In this document: positions 1 through 10,889 of the stretch, piece after piece
Position numbering within the stretch: the first letter of the stretch is position 1
How the letters are laid out: each line of letters starts with the position of its first letter
Assembly (NCBI GenBank): GCA_039034015.1
Contig: JBCCBM010000016.1
Location: 1-64,000, forward strand
Source: Acuticoccus sp039034015
GTDB taxonomy: Bacteria > Pseudomonadota > Alphaproteobacteria > Rhizobiales > Amorphaceae
Reading direction: 5' to 3'
Length of the DNA: 64,000 nucleotides
Notes under the pieces: model-generated
Database searches by the model: none
Told to the model about the DNA's origin: nothing
What the model saw: only the letters and a program-made list of their open reading frames with translations
Translations under genes and position numbers: made by a program

Positions 1-43
1 ACGCAAGGCCATACGTGTCATCAGCCGAGAGAACGCGTGCCAT
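1..43 (-). CDS. 5' end of an unidentified protein, cut by window edge
   Basis: An ATG at 43 on the minus strand is preceded by a good ribosome binding site (GAAAGGGG) and opens a frame of 14 codons reading M-A-R-V-L-S-A-D-D-T-Y-G-L-A before the window ends. Too little is present to assign a family. The start is supported by the ribosome binding site alone, so it could be chance. Confidence 0.4.
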   Translation of the reverse strand, partial: MARVLSADDTYGLA

Positions 44-45
44 GC

Positions 46-83
46 ACCCCTTTCTCAGAGCCTACAACACTACGCGGCCTCAC
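46..83. repeat. Palindromic dispersed repeat, copy 1
   Basis: A 38-base hairpin with an outer 7-bp stem (GAGCATC/GATGCTC) and an inner 7-bp stem (CCGGGCC/GGCCCGG), separated on one side by four unpaired bases (ATAA). A closely similar 38-base element lies at 24217-24254. Both copies sit just downstream of the 3' end of a minus-strand gene, here arsR. It may serve as a terminator or mRNA-end stabiliser of the REP type. No T-run follows, so a classic Rho-independent terminator is unlikely. Confidence 0.6.
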
Positions 84-199
84 TCTGCTCTCGCCGATCA
101 AACACCGTGGCGCAGACTGAATAATCTTCTTGGAAACGACAGCTAGAGCATCCCGGGCCTTCGCAGGCCCGGATAAGATGCTCGATCCTTTGGACCGCT

Positions 200-517
200 T
201 TATGCCGCGTCATCGCGGGCGAGGCCGGCGGCGGTGCAGCATTCGGCCAGCAGAAAGTCGGCCGTGCGGTTGGCGGCGGGAAAGTCGACGCGGTTCACAA
301 CCGCGCGCCCGCGCTTGGTTTGGGTGACAAGGCCCGCCGTCACCAACGCGCGCAAATGATGGGCAAGCGTTGACGCGGGAAGGCCGGTGAGGGCGGCAAT
401 CTCCCCCACATTCAGCCCATCCTCCCCCGCGCGGACGAGCGCGCGGAACACGGTGAGGCGCGCTTCATGCCCCAAGGCGGCAAGGGCGCGGGCGTGGGTT
501 GCGATGGGATCATCCAT
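200..517 (-). CDS. ArsR-family HTH transcriptional regulator
   Basis: A 105-residue protein with the winged helix fold of ArsR/SmtB repressors: helices around residues 8-30, then the recognition helix-turn-helix (LPASTLAHHLRALVTAGL, 46-63) and a wing (TKRGRAVVNR). A Cys-Cys pair at 93-94 near the C-terminus (AECC) is common in alphaproteobacterial members and could bind metal or sense redox state, which is inference. It starts 31 bp after the stop of the dioxygenase gene on the same strand, so the two probably form an operon. The AT-rich gap between them may hold an operator. The ligand cannot be told from sequence. Confidence 0.85.
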   Translation of the reverse strand: MDDPIATHARALAALGHEARLTVFRALVRAGEDGLNVGEIAALTGLPASTLAHHLRALVTAGLVTQTKRGRAVVNRVDFPAANRTADFLLAECCTAAGLARDDAA

Positions 518-548
518 ACGCCACTAAATAACTAGAAATATCGTTGTG

Positions 549-1274
549 TCAATCGCCCATCAGCGGCACCTCACCGCGCACCAGCCCGCGGTAGAGCGTG
601 CGCGTGCCCACGACCGCGCTATGATCGGCGGCGTGGAGCGTGCAGCGGTTGTCCCACACCACCACATCGCCAGGGGCCCACGCGTGCCGGCGGACGGGGC
701 CTTTGGTGGAGTGCTCATACAGCACCGGGATGAGGTCGCTGCGGTCCGTCCCATCGGCGAGCACGAGGCGGCGGCACCGCGCAAGGGCGGTCAAAAACAG
801 CGCGTTGCGGCCGGTGACGGGGTTTTGCCGCACGAGTGGGTGCCAGACTGCTTCCGTCTCGGGCACATCGGTGGGGCCGTGGAGGATTGTTGCGCCAATC
901 AGCGCCGTTTTAAGGTTTTGCGCAAGGGTGTCGAAGGCGGCATATTGGTCGGTGAAAAGCGTTGCGCCGCCCGCCTCAGGCACCTCAATGGCGATGAGCG
1001 CGGAGTAGGATGGCGGGCGCGCCACATACGTCGTGTCAGAATGGAAGACGCTGCGCGGCGGGCGGGTGCGCCCCTTGTTGGTGACGACGTTGAGATCGGG
1101 GTGGCCGGGCGCCGGCGTTTCCCCATCCGTGAACATCAGGGCGCCGATTTCACCCAAAAATTCAACCAGTTCGCCGGGCCCTTCGAGGGGGATGGCGAGG
1201 GCGACGACGCCGCCCTCTGCGGCGGCTTGGGCAACGCGGTGGGGGTCGGCGTCAACGGTGGCGATGGCGGACAT
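549..1274 (-). CDS. TauD/TfdA-family Fe(II)/2-oxoglutarate dioxygenase
   Basis: A 241-residue enzyme of the taurine/2,4-D dioxygenase family, which couples oxidation of a small organic substrate to 2-oxoglutarate decarboxylation. The Fe(II) facial triad is visible as H78-x-D80 (in FHSDTTYVARPPSY) and H214 (CTLH). Arginines at 225 and 229 are candidates for 2-oxoglutarate binding. The start at 1274 is chosen because AAGGAGG lies 5 bases upstream. A longer in-frame extension exists but lacks homology. The protein is somewhat shorter than E. coli TauD. Next to arsR and with no sulfonate transporter nearby, the substrate is unknown. Confidence 0.88.
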   Translation of the reverse strand: MSAIATVDADPHRVAQAAAEGGVVALAIPLEGPGELVEFLGEIGALMFTDGETPAPGHPDLNVVTNKGRTRPPRSVFHSDTTYVARPPSYSALIAIEVPEAGGATLFTDQYAAFDTLAQNLKTALIGATILHGPTDVPETEAVWHPLVRQNPVTGRNALFLTALARCRRLVLADGTDRSDLIPVLYEHSTKGPVRRHAWAPGDVVVWDNRCTLHAADHSAVVGTRTLYRGLVRGEVPLMGD

Positions 1275-1580
1275 GGTTCCTCCTTGATGGGGCGGAGGGT
1301 GGCGCGCGGGGCCGTCGCGACCAGTGGCAGGGCGCCGCGGCGACGCCAAAACGTCACAATTGGAGGGTCGACCTTTTGCAACAATTGGCGCATAGAAGCG
1401 GCCCGGCGAAAGCCCGGCGCGACGACCCTGCCAGACGGCGCCACAGAAGGACCGTTCCGATGAAGATGAAACCGATTGGGCCCCCTTGCCCCATCGGCGG
1501 TCGATCGGAGTAGGTTTTTCCGCCCCTCCATCACCGCCAGCGACGCCCAAAACCGCTGATCCGATGATGGAGTTTTGCCG
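1275..1580. other. Divergent intergenic region, no gene seen
   Basis: About 300 bases separate the divergently transcribed dioxygenase and ABC exporter genes and must hold both promoters. AT-richer stretches occur around 1350-1400. No convincing gene, repeat or clear operator was found. Confidence 0.5.
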
Positions 1581-3425
1581 ATGTTTCGGCCCTTTGAACG
1601 TCTTCTCGACCCGTTCACCGCAACCCCGGTCACACGCCCGCCTTCGCGCGCGCCCGCGTTCTATTGGACGTTCGTGCGCCAGGCGAAGGGCGTTTTCGTC
1701 GCCTCGCTGATCATCACGGGGGCGCTTTCGGTCATCAACGCGCTGCTTTTCGTGTTCGTCGGCGCGATTGTGGACCGGATGGAGGGGGCGGACACGGCCG
1801 CCGCGTTCGTCGCCCAAAATGTGTGGCTCTTTGTGGCGATCGCGGGCGTGATGTTGGTGCTCGATCCGCTGCTCGCCTACCTGGTGCTTGGCCTTCAAAA
1901 CCAGGTGGCGGTGCCAAAATTTACCAACCGCATCCGCTGGCAAAACCACCGCTACGTGCTGCGGCAAAGCATCGACTTTTTCCAAGGCGACTTTGCTGGC
2001 CGAATCGCCAACAAGGTTTTGCAAACCGGCCAAGCCGTCCGCAATTCGGTCCGGGAAAGCATCGACGCGGTTTGGCAAGCGCTCATCTTTTTGATTACGA
2101 CGCTAATTGTTTTTGCCGAGGCTGATTGGCGGCTGATGATCCCACTTCTTTTGTGGACAGGCGCCTATATCGCACTCTTGCGATACTTCGTGCCGCGCAT
2201 CGCGGACGCGTCCACCCAGTCATCGGAGGCGCACTCGGCGCTCACCGGCCGTGTGGTCGATAGCTACACCAATATTTTGACCGTCAAACTCTTTGGCCAT
2301 GCGGCGCGGGAGGATGCGTTTGCCCGCGAAGGGATCGAGACGCTGGTCAACAAGAGTGGCACCCTGATGCGCCACATCTCGATGCTTGATCTCATCATCG
2401 GCATTATAAATTACATCATGGTGTTTGCCGTCGGCGCGGTGGCCGTCTGGCTATGGGCGGGGGACGCCATCTCGGTGGGGACTGTGGCGGCAGCGCTCGG
2501 CCTTGCGCTGCGCATCAACAACATGTCGTTCTGGATCATGTTCACCACCACAAGCATTGCCGAAAATGTGGGCGTGGTGCGCGATGGGATTGAGACAATC
2601 TCCGTCCCCCATGCGGTGGTCGACCGGGCGAATGCCAAAAACATCGTTGTTCCAAAAGGGGAAATCCGGTTCGACGCCGTCGCCTTCAACTATGACAAAC
2701 CCATCGGTGGGGCGGAGCGGCCGGTGATCGACGGCCTGTCGCTCACCGTGGCGCCCGGCGAGCGGGTCGGCCTTGTGGGCCGCTCGGGCGCGGGAAAGTC
2801 AACGCTGGTGCAACTTCTCCTGCGGCTCCACGATATCAATGCCGGAAAAATCTTGATCGACGGCAGCAACGTCGCGCACGTCACCCAGGAAAGCCTGCGC
2901 AGCCAGATTGGGATGGTGACGCAGGACACCTCGCTCCTCCACCGCTCCGTGCTCGACAACATCCGCTACGGCCGGCCGGACGCAACGTTGGACGAGGTGA
3001 TCGCCGCCGCCAAACGCGCCCAGGCGCACGATTTTATCGAAACGCTCACCGACCCCAAGGGGCGCGCGGGCTATGAGGCCCATGTGGGTGAGCGCGGCGT
3101 CAAACTCTCGGGCGGGCAGCGGCAGAGGATCGCGATCGCGCGGGTGCTTTTGAAAGACGCGCCGATCCTGATCCTTGATGAGGCAACGTCTGCGCTGGAT
3201 TCTGAGGTTGAGACCGCAATCCAAGAGCAGCTTTTCAACCTGATGGCCGGCAAAACGGTGATCGCCATTGCGCACCGCTTGTCGACCATCGCTGAGATGG
3301 ACCGGCTCATCATCATGGACGGCGGCCGCATTGTGGAGGAGGGCACCCACGCCGAACTCACCACAGCCGGTGGGCTTTATGCGCGGCTCTGGGCCAAACA
3401 ATCCTCCGGCTTCGTGGGGGCTTGA
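1581..3425 (+). CDS. ABC exporter, fused permease and ATPase
   Basis: A 614-residue half-transporter of the MsbA/lipid and drug exporter type in the inner membrane. The first 330 residues hold six predicted membrane helices, starting around residue 27. The C-terminal nucleotide-binding domain carries Walker A (GRSGAGKST), the signature SGGQRQR, Walker B (ILILDEATSALD) and the H-loop (AIAHRLST). It would act as a homodimer. The ATG at 1581 has GGAG upstream; a TTG two codons earlier is also in frame. The substrate cannot be inferred. Exporters of this type move lipids, glycolipids, peptides or drugs. Confidence 0.9.
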   Translation: MFRPFERLLDPFTATPVTRPPSRAPAFYWTFVRQAKGVFVASLIITGALSVINALLFVFVGAIVDRMEGADTAAAFVAQNVWLFVAIAGVMLVLDPLLAYLVLGLQNQVAVPKFTNRIRWQNHRYVLRQSIDFFQGDFAGRIANKVLQTGQAVRNSVRESIDAVWQALIFLITTLIVFAEADWRLMIPLLLWTGAYIALLRYFVPRIADASTQSSEAHSALTGRVVDSYTNILTVKLFGHAAREDAFAREGIETLVNKSGTLMRHISMLDLIIGIINYIMVFAVGAVAVWLWAGDAISVGTVAAALGLALRINNMSFWIMFTTTSIAENVGVVRDGIETISVPHAVVDRANAKNIVVPKGEIRFDAVAFNYDKPIGGAERPVIDGLSLTVAPGERVGLVGRSGAGKSTLVQLLLRLHDINAGKILIDGSNVAHVTQESLRSQIGMVTQDTSLLHRSVLDNIRYGRPDATLDEVIAAAKRAQAHDFIETLTDPKGRAGYEAHVGERGVKLSGGQRQRIAIARVLLKDAPILILDEATSALDSEVETAIQEQLFNLMAGKTVIAIAHRLSTIAEMDRLIIMDGGRIVEEGTHAELTTAGGLYARLWAKQSSGFVGA

Positions 3426-3449
3426 ACGGGTTTTGCGCGGCGGTCAAAA

Positions 3450-3477
3450 CTCTCCTGACAGGATGCTGTCAGGAGAG
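3450..3477. promoter_or_regulatory. 12-bp perfect dyad, likely operator for the VOC gene
   Basis: CTCTCCTGACAG and CTGTCAGGAGAG flank a 4-base centre (GATG). The dyad lies 48 bases before the VOC start codon, inside the probable leader or promoter. The VOC gene is directly followed by its likely WYL-type regulator, and such regulators usually bind dyads of this size next to their targets. A transcript hairpin ending the exporter mRNA is an alternative, but no T-run follows. Confidence 0.6.
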
Positions 3478-3489
3478 CCCCTCTACACC

Positions 3490-3516
3490 ATGACGCACAC
3501 CCTGATGAGCCTGTGA
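3490..3516 (+). other. Eight-codon reading frame in the VOC leader
   Basis: ATG at 3490 opens an eight-codon frame (M-T-H-T-L-M-S-L) whose TGA at 3514 directly adjoins the AGGA that serves the VOC start codon. No ribosome binding site is obvious in front of it. It may be a chance frame or a translationally coupled leader. Confidence 0.25.
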
Positions 3517-3525
3517 GGACAAAAC

Positions 3526-3888
3526 ATGGCCGACAACACCTGTGTCTGGTTCGAAATTCCCGTCTCCGATCTTGAGCGGGCGCGCGCCTTTTACAGCGCC
3601 GTCTTAAACCGCGAACTTTCCCGCACCGACGGTGAGCCCAATCCGATGGTGGCGCTCACCGATATGGCCGACAGTGGTGTCAGCGGCCACCTTTACCCCG
3701 GTGAGCCCGCCACCGGCGGCCGCGGCCCCACCATTCACCTGGCCGCCCCCGATGGCCTCGATGCGGTGGCTTTGCGCGTAAAAAAGGCCGGCGGCGCGGT
3801 GCTGTCCGACCCCATCGAGATCCCGTTCGGCTCGTTCTTTTATGCGACCGATCCGGACGGCAACTCGATCGGCTTTTTCGCAAAATAG
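3526..3888 (+). CDS. VOC (glyoxalase/bleomycin resistance) family protein
   Basis: A 120-residue single-copy vicinal oxygen chelate protein. The N-terminal WFEIPVSDLERARAFYSAV and C-terminal YATDPDGNSIGFF motifs mark the two beta-alpha-beta-beta-beta modules. Family members bind metal and catalyse isomerisation, epoxide opening or dioxygenation, or sequester drugs. The reaction here is unknown. AGGA lies 6 bases before the ATG. The regulator gene begins 5 bases after the stop, which points to a self-contained regulator-target pair controlled at the 3450-3477 dyad. Confidence 0.88.
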   Translation: MADNTCVWFEIPVSDLERARAFYSAVLNRELSRTDGEPNPMVALTDMADSGVSGHLYPGEPATGGRGPTIHLAAPDGLDAVALRVKKAGGAVLSDPIEIPFGSFFYATDPDGNSIGFFAK

Positions 3889-3892
3889 CGCC

Positions 3893-4579
3893 GTGCGCCG
3901 CGCGGACCGGCTCTATCGCCTGCTCGACGTGTTGCGCGGCGGGCGCCTCACCACCGCGCGGGAGCTTTCCGCGCGGCTCGAAGTGTCGGAGCGCACCATC
4001 TATCGCGACATTGCGGACCTCATGGCCTCGGGCGTCCCCGTGGAGGGGGCGGCGGGGGTCGGCTATGTGATGCGCCCCGGCTTTGACGTGCCGCCGCTGA
4101 TGTTCACCCAAAGCGAGATTGCAGCGTTGGTGGCCGGCGCGCGGCTTGTCGAGGCCTGGGGCGGGGCGGCGATGGCGCGCGCGGCCTCCGAGGCGCTCGC
4201 CAAAATTGCCGCCGTCGTCCCGCCAGACGTCGCAACGGCGGCGGACCGCACCGCAATCCACGCCTTCCAAATGCCGGTGATGACCGAGGCCGCGCGCCGC
4301 ACGCTCGACCTTTTAGACGCTGCCATCCGCGACACCGTCCGCCTCTCGCTGCGCTATGGTGATGAGGCGGGCGCTGAGACGGCGCGGCACGTGCGCCCCA
4401 TCGGCCTCGTTTTCTGGGGCAAGGTGTGGACGCTGATTGCCTGGTGCGAACTGCGGGATGATTTTCGCATGTTTCGCGTGGACCGGGTCATCACGGCGGA
4501 GGCGGCGGGCACGTTTGCCCTCGCGCCCCACCAGACGCTGGCCGCGTTTTATGAAAAAGAAGCCGAGTGTGAGCCCTAA
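3893..4579 (+). CDS. YafY-type HTH/WYL transcriptional regulator
   Basis: A 228-residue regulator with an N-terminal winged helix (residues 1-60, including TARELSARLEVSERTIYRDI) and a C-terminal WYL ligand-binding domain (about 125-215, ending near the FRMFRVDRV strand). The GTG at 3893 is chosen because it places the HTH at the N-terminus as in homologs. Upstream codons in this frame overlap the VOC gene. It is 5 bases from the VOC gene and very likely controls it. The stop overlaps the convergent yggT stop by a few bases. Confidence 0.87.
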   Translation: MRRADRLYRLLDVLRGGRLTTARELSARLEVSERTIYRDIADLMASGVPVEGAAGVGYVMRPGFDVPPLMFTQSEIAALVAGARLVEAWGGAAMARAASEALAKIAAVVPPDVATAADRTAIHAFQMPVMTEAARRTLDLLDAAIRDTVRLSLRYGDEAGAETARHVRPIGLVFWGKVWTLIAWCELRDDFRMFRVDRVITAEAAGTFALAPHQTLAAFYEKEAECEP

Positions 4580-4866
4580 CCGGCGAACGTCATAAAATTG
4601 TTCATGATGAGGACGCGAGCGAAGAAGAGGAGCAGCAGAAGCACCAGCGGCGAAAGGTCGAGCCCGCCAAGGTCGGGCAAGACGTTGCGGATGGGGCGGA
4701 GCGCGGGCTCCGTCATCTTGTAGAGTGCGTTGCCGATGGCGCCGACGAACTGGTTGCGCGGGTTCACCACGTTGAAGGCGTAAAGCCACGAGAAGATCGC
4801 CGACGCGATCACGATCCACGTGTAAATTTCGATGATCGTGAGGAGCAGTGTCAGGATCGAACCCAT
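4576..4866 (-). CDS. yggT: YggT family integral membrane protein
   Basis: A 96-residue inner-membrane protein with two hydrophobic helices (about 4-26 and 70-90) separated by a short amphipathic segment (NPLF-type motif NPRNQFVGAIG and RPIRNVLPDLGGLDLSP), typical of YggT. The family has been linked to membrane insertion, cell division or K+ tolerance without a settled function. The start at 4866 matches homologs; the longer upstream frame lacks similarity. It follows pheT on the same strand after 70 bases. Confidence 0.88.
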   Translation of the reverse strand: MGSILTLLLTIIEIYTWIVIASAIFSWLYAFNVVNPRNQFVGAIGNALYKMTEPALRPIRNVLPDLGGLDLSPLVLLLLLFFARVLIMNNFMTFAG

Positions 4867-4936
4867 CGGTCTCGTCGTCTCCGTTCTTTGCCTCGACATA
4901 GCCCCCGGCCGGGGGCCGCACAAGGAAGGGCGTCGC

Positions 4937-7342
<2,406 letters not shown>

Positions 7343-7347
7343 GGGAC

Positions 7348-7926
7348 TTAGACAGAGTATCCGAGGCTGCGGAGATAACGTTCAAAACGGGGACCATCGG
7401 TCTCATCAAATCGCCGCTGTTCAAAGCTGTGCCGCTCCAAGATGCGGTTGGCCTCCTGCACCATGGTTGAGTTCAGCGCTTCGCACGACGGCGCGGAGGC
7501 TTGCTTGTACGCTTGCTCCAAGAGGCGCGCATACTTTTGGCTGATCTTGATGTGCCCGGCCTCGTGGATCACCGCATATTGGCTGATCACGTCCCACCGC
7601 TCCCGCAGGGCCGCGGGCGCGGTGTCGCGCTGGCGCCATTCGGGCAAGATCACCTCTGAGCGAAGGCCCACCCGCCCGTTGCGGGAATAGCGGCAGGCGC
7701 CGGCGCTGGGCACGGCCTCGAACGAGTGCAAAAACGCCGTCTCCACCGCCGCGAACGCACGGCCCTTTAGGCCGGGGACGGCGGGGCCGTGGGCGGCGAG
7801 CGAGCGTTCCAGCGCGTTCAGCGAGTTGCCGGACACCTTATAGGTGCGCACCGACACGTCGGTTGGCGGGGTCGGCGCGCAGGCCGCCACCGCAAAGGCC
7901 AAAAGGAGCGCGGCAAGCCGCGTCAT
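7348..7926 (-). CDS. DUF922-type putative zinc protease lipoprotein
   Basis: A 192-residue exported protein. A signal sequence (MTRLAALLLAFAVAAC) ends in a lipobox with Cys16. The DUF922 core follows, with its SGNSLNALERSLAAHGP start and a metal-binding HEAGH at 121-125, as in gluzincin-like peptidases. The family is annotated as Zn-dependent proteases, largely by motif. Its ATG overlaps the pheS stop (ATGA), and its stop is 5 bases from pheT, so it is translationally embedded in the pheST operon. Confidence 0.82.
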   Translation of the reverse strand: MTRLAALLLAFAVAACAPTPPTDVSVRTYKVSGNSLNALERSLAAHGPAVPGLKGRAFAAVETAFLHSFEAVPSAGACRYSRNGRVGLRSEVILPEWRQRDTAPAALRERWDVISQYAVIHEAGHIKISQKYARLLEQAYKQASAPSCEALNSTMVQEANRILERHSFEQRRFDETDGPRFERYLRSLGYSV

Positions 7927-9023
7927 CTGGAAAGGCCCCCCGCAAGGGTCGGCCGGTCAAGGGGGGCGAAGCCGTAGTGGGAGAGCCAACGCACGTCGCC
8001 ATCGAAGAAGGCGCGCAGGTCCGGCATCCCGTATTTTAGCATTGCGATGCGGTCGATCCCCATGCCCCAAGCAAAGCCTTGGTATATGTCAGGATCAAGG
8101 CCACAGTTGCGCAACACGTTGGGGTGGACCATGCCCGAGCCCAAAATTTCGAGCCAGTCATCGCCAACGCCAAGCTCCACGCCATCTTTCGTGCGGCGGC
8201 AGCGGATGTCCACCTCGTAGGACGGCTCGGTGAAGGGGAAGTAGGACGCGCGAAAACGCATCGCCGCATCTTCCACCTCGAAGAACGCCTTGCAGAATTC
8301 GCGCAAGACCCACTTCAGATGGCCCACATTGGCGCTCTCGTCGATCACGAGGCCCTCCACCTGGTGGAACATGGGCGTGTGGGTCTGGTCGCTGTCACAC
8401 CGATAGGTGCGGCCGGGCGCAAAAATGCGGATCGGCGGCTTTTGCGACAGCATCGTGCGGATTTGCACAGGCGAGGTGTGCGTGCGCAAAAGCTTCCGCA
8501 AGCCATCGGGGCCGGGGGGGAAGAAGAAGGTGTCGTGTTCATCCCGCGCGGGGTGCGCATCGGGGAAGTTGAGCTTTGTGAAATTGAGATCGTCAGTCTC
8601 AATGTCAGGCCCTTCGGCGAGGGAAAAGCCCAGATCACAGAAGATCGCCGTCAGCTCATCCATCACCTGGCTGATGGGGTGAATGCGGCCTTTTGCGAGC
8701 GCGGCGGTCGGCGGGTCGAGCGTGACATCCACCGTCTCAGTGGCAAGGCGCTCTTCCAGCGCCTCACGGGCAAGGGCAGCGCGGCGGGTTTCGATCGCCT
8801 CTGCGACGGTGGATTTCAGGCCGTTGAGGATGGGGCCGATCTGCCGCCGCTCCTCATTGGTCATGCGGCCAAGGGTCTTCATCCGCTCGGAAACGCTGCC
8901 CTTTTTGCCGAGCGCTGCGACGCGAACGCCCTCAAGCGCGGCCTCGTCCGCGGCGGCCGCAATGTCATCCAAAATCGCGCGCGCGAGGACGTCGAGATCG
9001 TCGATCTCTGCCGCATGTGTCAT
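7923..9023 (-). CDS. pheS: Phenylalanine--tRNA ligase alpha subunit
   Basis: A 366-residue catalytic subunit of class II phenylalanyl-tRNA synthetase. The N-terminal coiled-coil arm (residues 1-90) is followed by class II motifs: PDIETDDLNFTKLN, motif 2 around the RTYRCDSDQTH segment, and motif 3 GFAWGMGIDRIAMLKYG. The start at 9023 (MTHAAEIDD) is preferred over an upstream in-frame ATG. It heads a pheS - DUF922 - pheT operon with 4-base overlap to the next gene. Confidence 0.97.
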   Translation of the reverse strand: MTHAAEIDDLDVLARAILDDIAAAADEAALEGVRVAALGKKGSVSERMKTLGRMTNEERRQIGPILNGLKSTVAEAIETRRAALAREALEERLATETVDVTLDPPTAALAKGRIHPISQVMDELTAIFCDLGFSLAEGPDIETDDLNFTKLNFPDAHPARDEHDTFFFPPGPDGLRKLLRTHTSPVQIRTMLSQKPPIRIFAPGRTYRCDSDQTHTPMFHQVEGLVIDESANVGHLKWVLREFCKAFFEVEDAAMRFRASYFPFTEPSYEVDIRCRRTKDGVELGVGDDWLEILGSGMVHPNVLRNCGLDPDIYQGFAWGMGIDRIAMLKYGMPDLRAFFDGDVRWLSHYGFAPLDRPTLAGGLSR

Positions 9024-9195
9024 CGATGGCCCCTTCCTCAGCGCGCAGTCTAGCAAGGCTGCGCCGGGACTTCATGTATGCGTTGGCCGCTCTATTGCTA
9101 TGGTGGCCAGACGTTGCCCAAACGCATCACGGCACTCGTCTTGCTCCGGCCGCGACAGGGGCTTATCACGCGCGAAGGCTTATCGGGGAACCATC

Positions 9196-9792
9196 ATGAC
9201 GTTCACTGAAATGATCGTGAAAGATCAGAAGCTTCCCATCACGCTCGCTGTTGTGCCGTTGGTGGCGGTGCTTCTGGTGGCGGCGGTGCTTTTGGGGGGC
9301 AACCCGCTCCACCTGGCGCTCGCGTTCGTGTTCGGCTGGTTTTACTGGACGTTGCTGGAATACCTGCTCCATCGCTTTTTGATGCACTGGGAGCCACGCG
9401 GACCGCTCGGACGGTTTGCGCGATCCCTCATCCCTGGCCACAAGCACCATCACGAGGCGCCGACGCAGTACGAAGAGGATGGCGCGGTTCTGATCAAATT
9501 TATGATCCGGCCAGCGCTCTTTGCGCTCCTGTGGTGGCCGTTGGTGACAGGATCGCTAACCATCGGTCTTGCGATCACCGCGGGCAATCTCGCTGGCTAC
9601 CTTGCCTACGAGATTGTTCACGCCGCGTGCCACTTCCTAAAACTCAATTTTCCCTATGGCCGCGCGCTTAAACGTCACCACGCGGTGCACCATTATCGCG
9701 ATGACACGGTCAATTTCGGCGTCACGACAACGCTTTGGGATTGGGTGTTTGCGACCAAATGGCGGCCGCAGCGCAAACGCGCCGCGGCTTGA
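9196..9792 (+). CDS. Fatty acid hydroxylase/sterol desaturase family membrane protein
   Basis: A 198-residue di-iron membrane enzyme. Hydrophobic segments lie near 15-45, 105-135 and 140-155. The histidine clusters of the superfamily are all present: HRFLMH, HKHHH, HAACH and HHAVHH. Such enzymes hydroxylate lipid acyl chains or carotenoids; length and layout resemble bacterial ceramide or fatty acid 2-hydroxylases. Transcribed against pheST and rplT, it interrupts the usual rpmI-rplT-pheS-pheT order. Its stop is 6 bases from the convergent rplT stop. Confidence 0.87.
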   Translation: MTFTEMIVKDQKLPITLAVVPLVAVLLVAAVLLGGNPLHLALAFVFGWFYWTLLEYLLHRFLMHWEPRGPLGRFARSLIPGHKHHHEAPTQYEEDGAVLIKFMIRPALFALLWWPLVTGSLTIGLAITAGNLAGYLAYEIVHAACHFLKLNFPYGRALKRHHAVHHYRDDTVNFGVTTTLWDWVFATKWRPQRKRAAA

Positions 9793-9798
9793 GCGCCA

Positions 9799-10179
9799 TT
9801 ACGCTGGGGTGCCGCGCAGGCCTTCCGGCAGCGCGGCGCGGGCCTGCTCGACGATGGCCGCAAACGCATCCGGCTCGTTCATCGCAAGGTCGGCCAGCAT
9901 TTTGCGGTCCACCTCGATGTTGGCTTTGTTCAGCCCATCGATGAGCCGGGCATAGGTGAGGCCCATGGGGCGCACACCCGCGTTGATCCGCTGAATCCAG
10001 AGGGCGCGAAAATTGCGCTTTTTCTGCTTGCGGTCGCGGTAGGCGTATTGCCCGGCCTTTTCGACCGCTTGCTTGGCAACGCGGATGGTGCTCTTGCGCC
10101 GGCCATAATAACCCTTGGCCTGCTTCAAGACTTTTTTGTGTTTGGCGTGGGCGGTGACGCCCCGTTTCACGCGAGACAT
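9799..10179 (-). CDS. rplT: 50S ribosomal protein L20
   Basis: A 126-residue L20 with the characteristic MSRVKRGVTAHAKHKKVLK start and RNFRALWIQRINAGVR core that binds 23S rRNA early in large-subunit assembly. It lies 9 bases downstream of rpmI. infC is not in this window. L20 autoregulates its own operon in other bacteria; no obvious pseudoknot leader was recognised here. Confidence 0.98.
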   Translation of the reverse strand: MSRVKRGVTAHAKHKKVLKQAKGYYGRRKSTIRVAKQAVEKAGQYAYRDRKQKKRNFRALWIQRINAGVRPMGLTYARLIDGLNKANIEVDRKMLADLAMNEPDAFAAIVEQARAALPEGLRGTPA

Positions 10180-10188
10180 TGTGGCCCC

Positions 10189-10389
10189 TTACCCGTTTGG
10201 CATGAATTGTTTGACGATGCGCTTGGTATCCGCCTCATTGAGGACGGTTGTACCGCGCGCTTTGCGGATGAACTTGTTCGACCGCTTGATCATGCCGTGG
10301 CGTTTGCCAGCCTGTTGCGCTTTAATTTTGCCCGAAGCGGTGATTTTAAACCGCTTTTTCGCGCCGGACTTGGTCTTCATCTTGGGCAT
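10189..10389 (-). CDS. rpmI: 50S ribosomal protein L35
   Basis: A 66-residue basic protein beginning MPKMKTKSGAKKRFK and containing GKRHGMIKRSNKFIR, the L35 signature. The ATG at 10389 has GGAG in its leader; the longer upstream frame does not match the family. First gene of the rpmI-rplT pair. Confidence 0.97.
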   Translation of the reverse strand: MPKMKTKSGAKKRFKITASGKIKAQQAGKRHGMIKRSNKFIRKARGTTVLNEADTKRIVKQFMPNG

Positions 10390-10525
10390 TTTGGCTCCAT
10401 CATCGGGCGGCCGCCGCGGCATGCCCTGCGGCCTCAAAAGAGGCGGCCGGGCGACCTTCTGGTGTCGTGGAAGACGCGGGATATAGCGCCGCACCGCGCG
10501 CTTTGCAAACGGCGCGCGCCCGCCC

Positions 10526-10870
10526 TTAAACAAGGTGAGTCGCGAGCCAGCCGGTCCCCTGCGCGATGACGACGAGGATCAGCGCCAAATGCGCAATCAG
10601 CCACGGCGCTTGCGGCCGCACAGAGGGCCGGGACAACACCATCGCCGCTGCAAAAAGGCTCGCGACGATGGCGGCTGTCCCAAAGATATAGCCCGCGGTG
10701 CCGAGGATCAGGTCGGCCGTGGTGCGGTTGGTCTCCATCGTTACCACGATCGTGTAGGAGCCGAGGAAGGCCGCGATCGCAATCAAATGCGGGATGAGGA
10801 GGAGTCTCAGGAGCATCACATCGCTCAAACGGTTGCGGGCGCCATCCCGGTCACTTTCGTCGTTTAGCAC
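10526..10870 (-). CDS. Small three-helix membrane protein, function unknown
   Basis: A 114-residue hydrophobic protein with segments near 22-42, 52-72 and 88-108 that look like membrane helices. The GTG at 10870 lies 19 bases after the recF stop, so it is probably co-transcribed with recF. An ATG at 10816 is an alternative start, and neither has a clear ribosome binding site. No family was recognised. Confidence 0.6.
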   Translation of the reverse strand: MLNDESDRDGARNRLSDVMLLRLLLIPHLIAIAAFLGSYTIVVTMETNRTTADLILGTAGYIFGTAAIVASLFAAAMVLSRPSVRPQAPWLIAHLALILVVIAQGTGWLATHLV

Positions 10871-10889
10871 GAACCGCGCCGCGACCCCA

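Noticed and set aside
546..1463. 305-codon plus-strand frame over the dioxygenase gene
   Set aside because: It is antisense to a clearly recognisable TauD-family protein, is rich in Gly, Arg and His as high-GC shadow frames are, and has no ribosome binding site.
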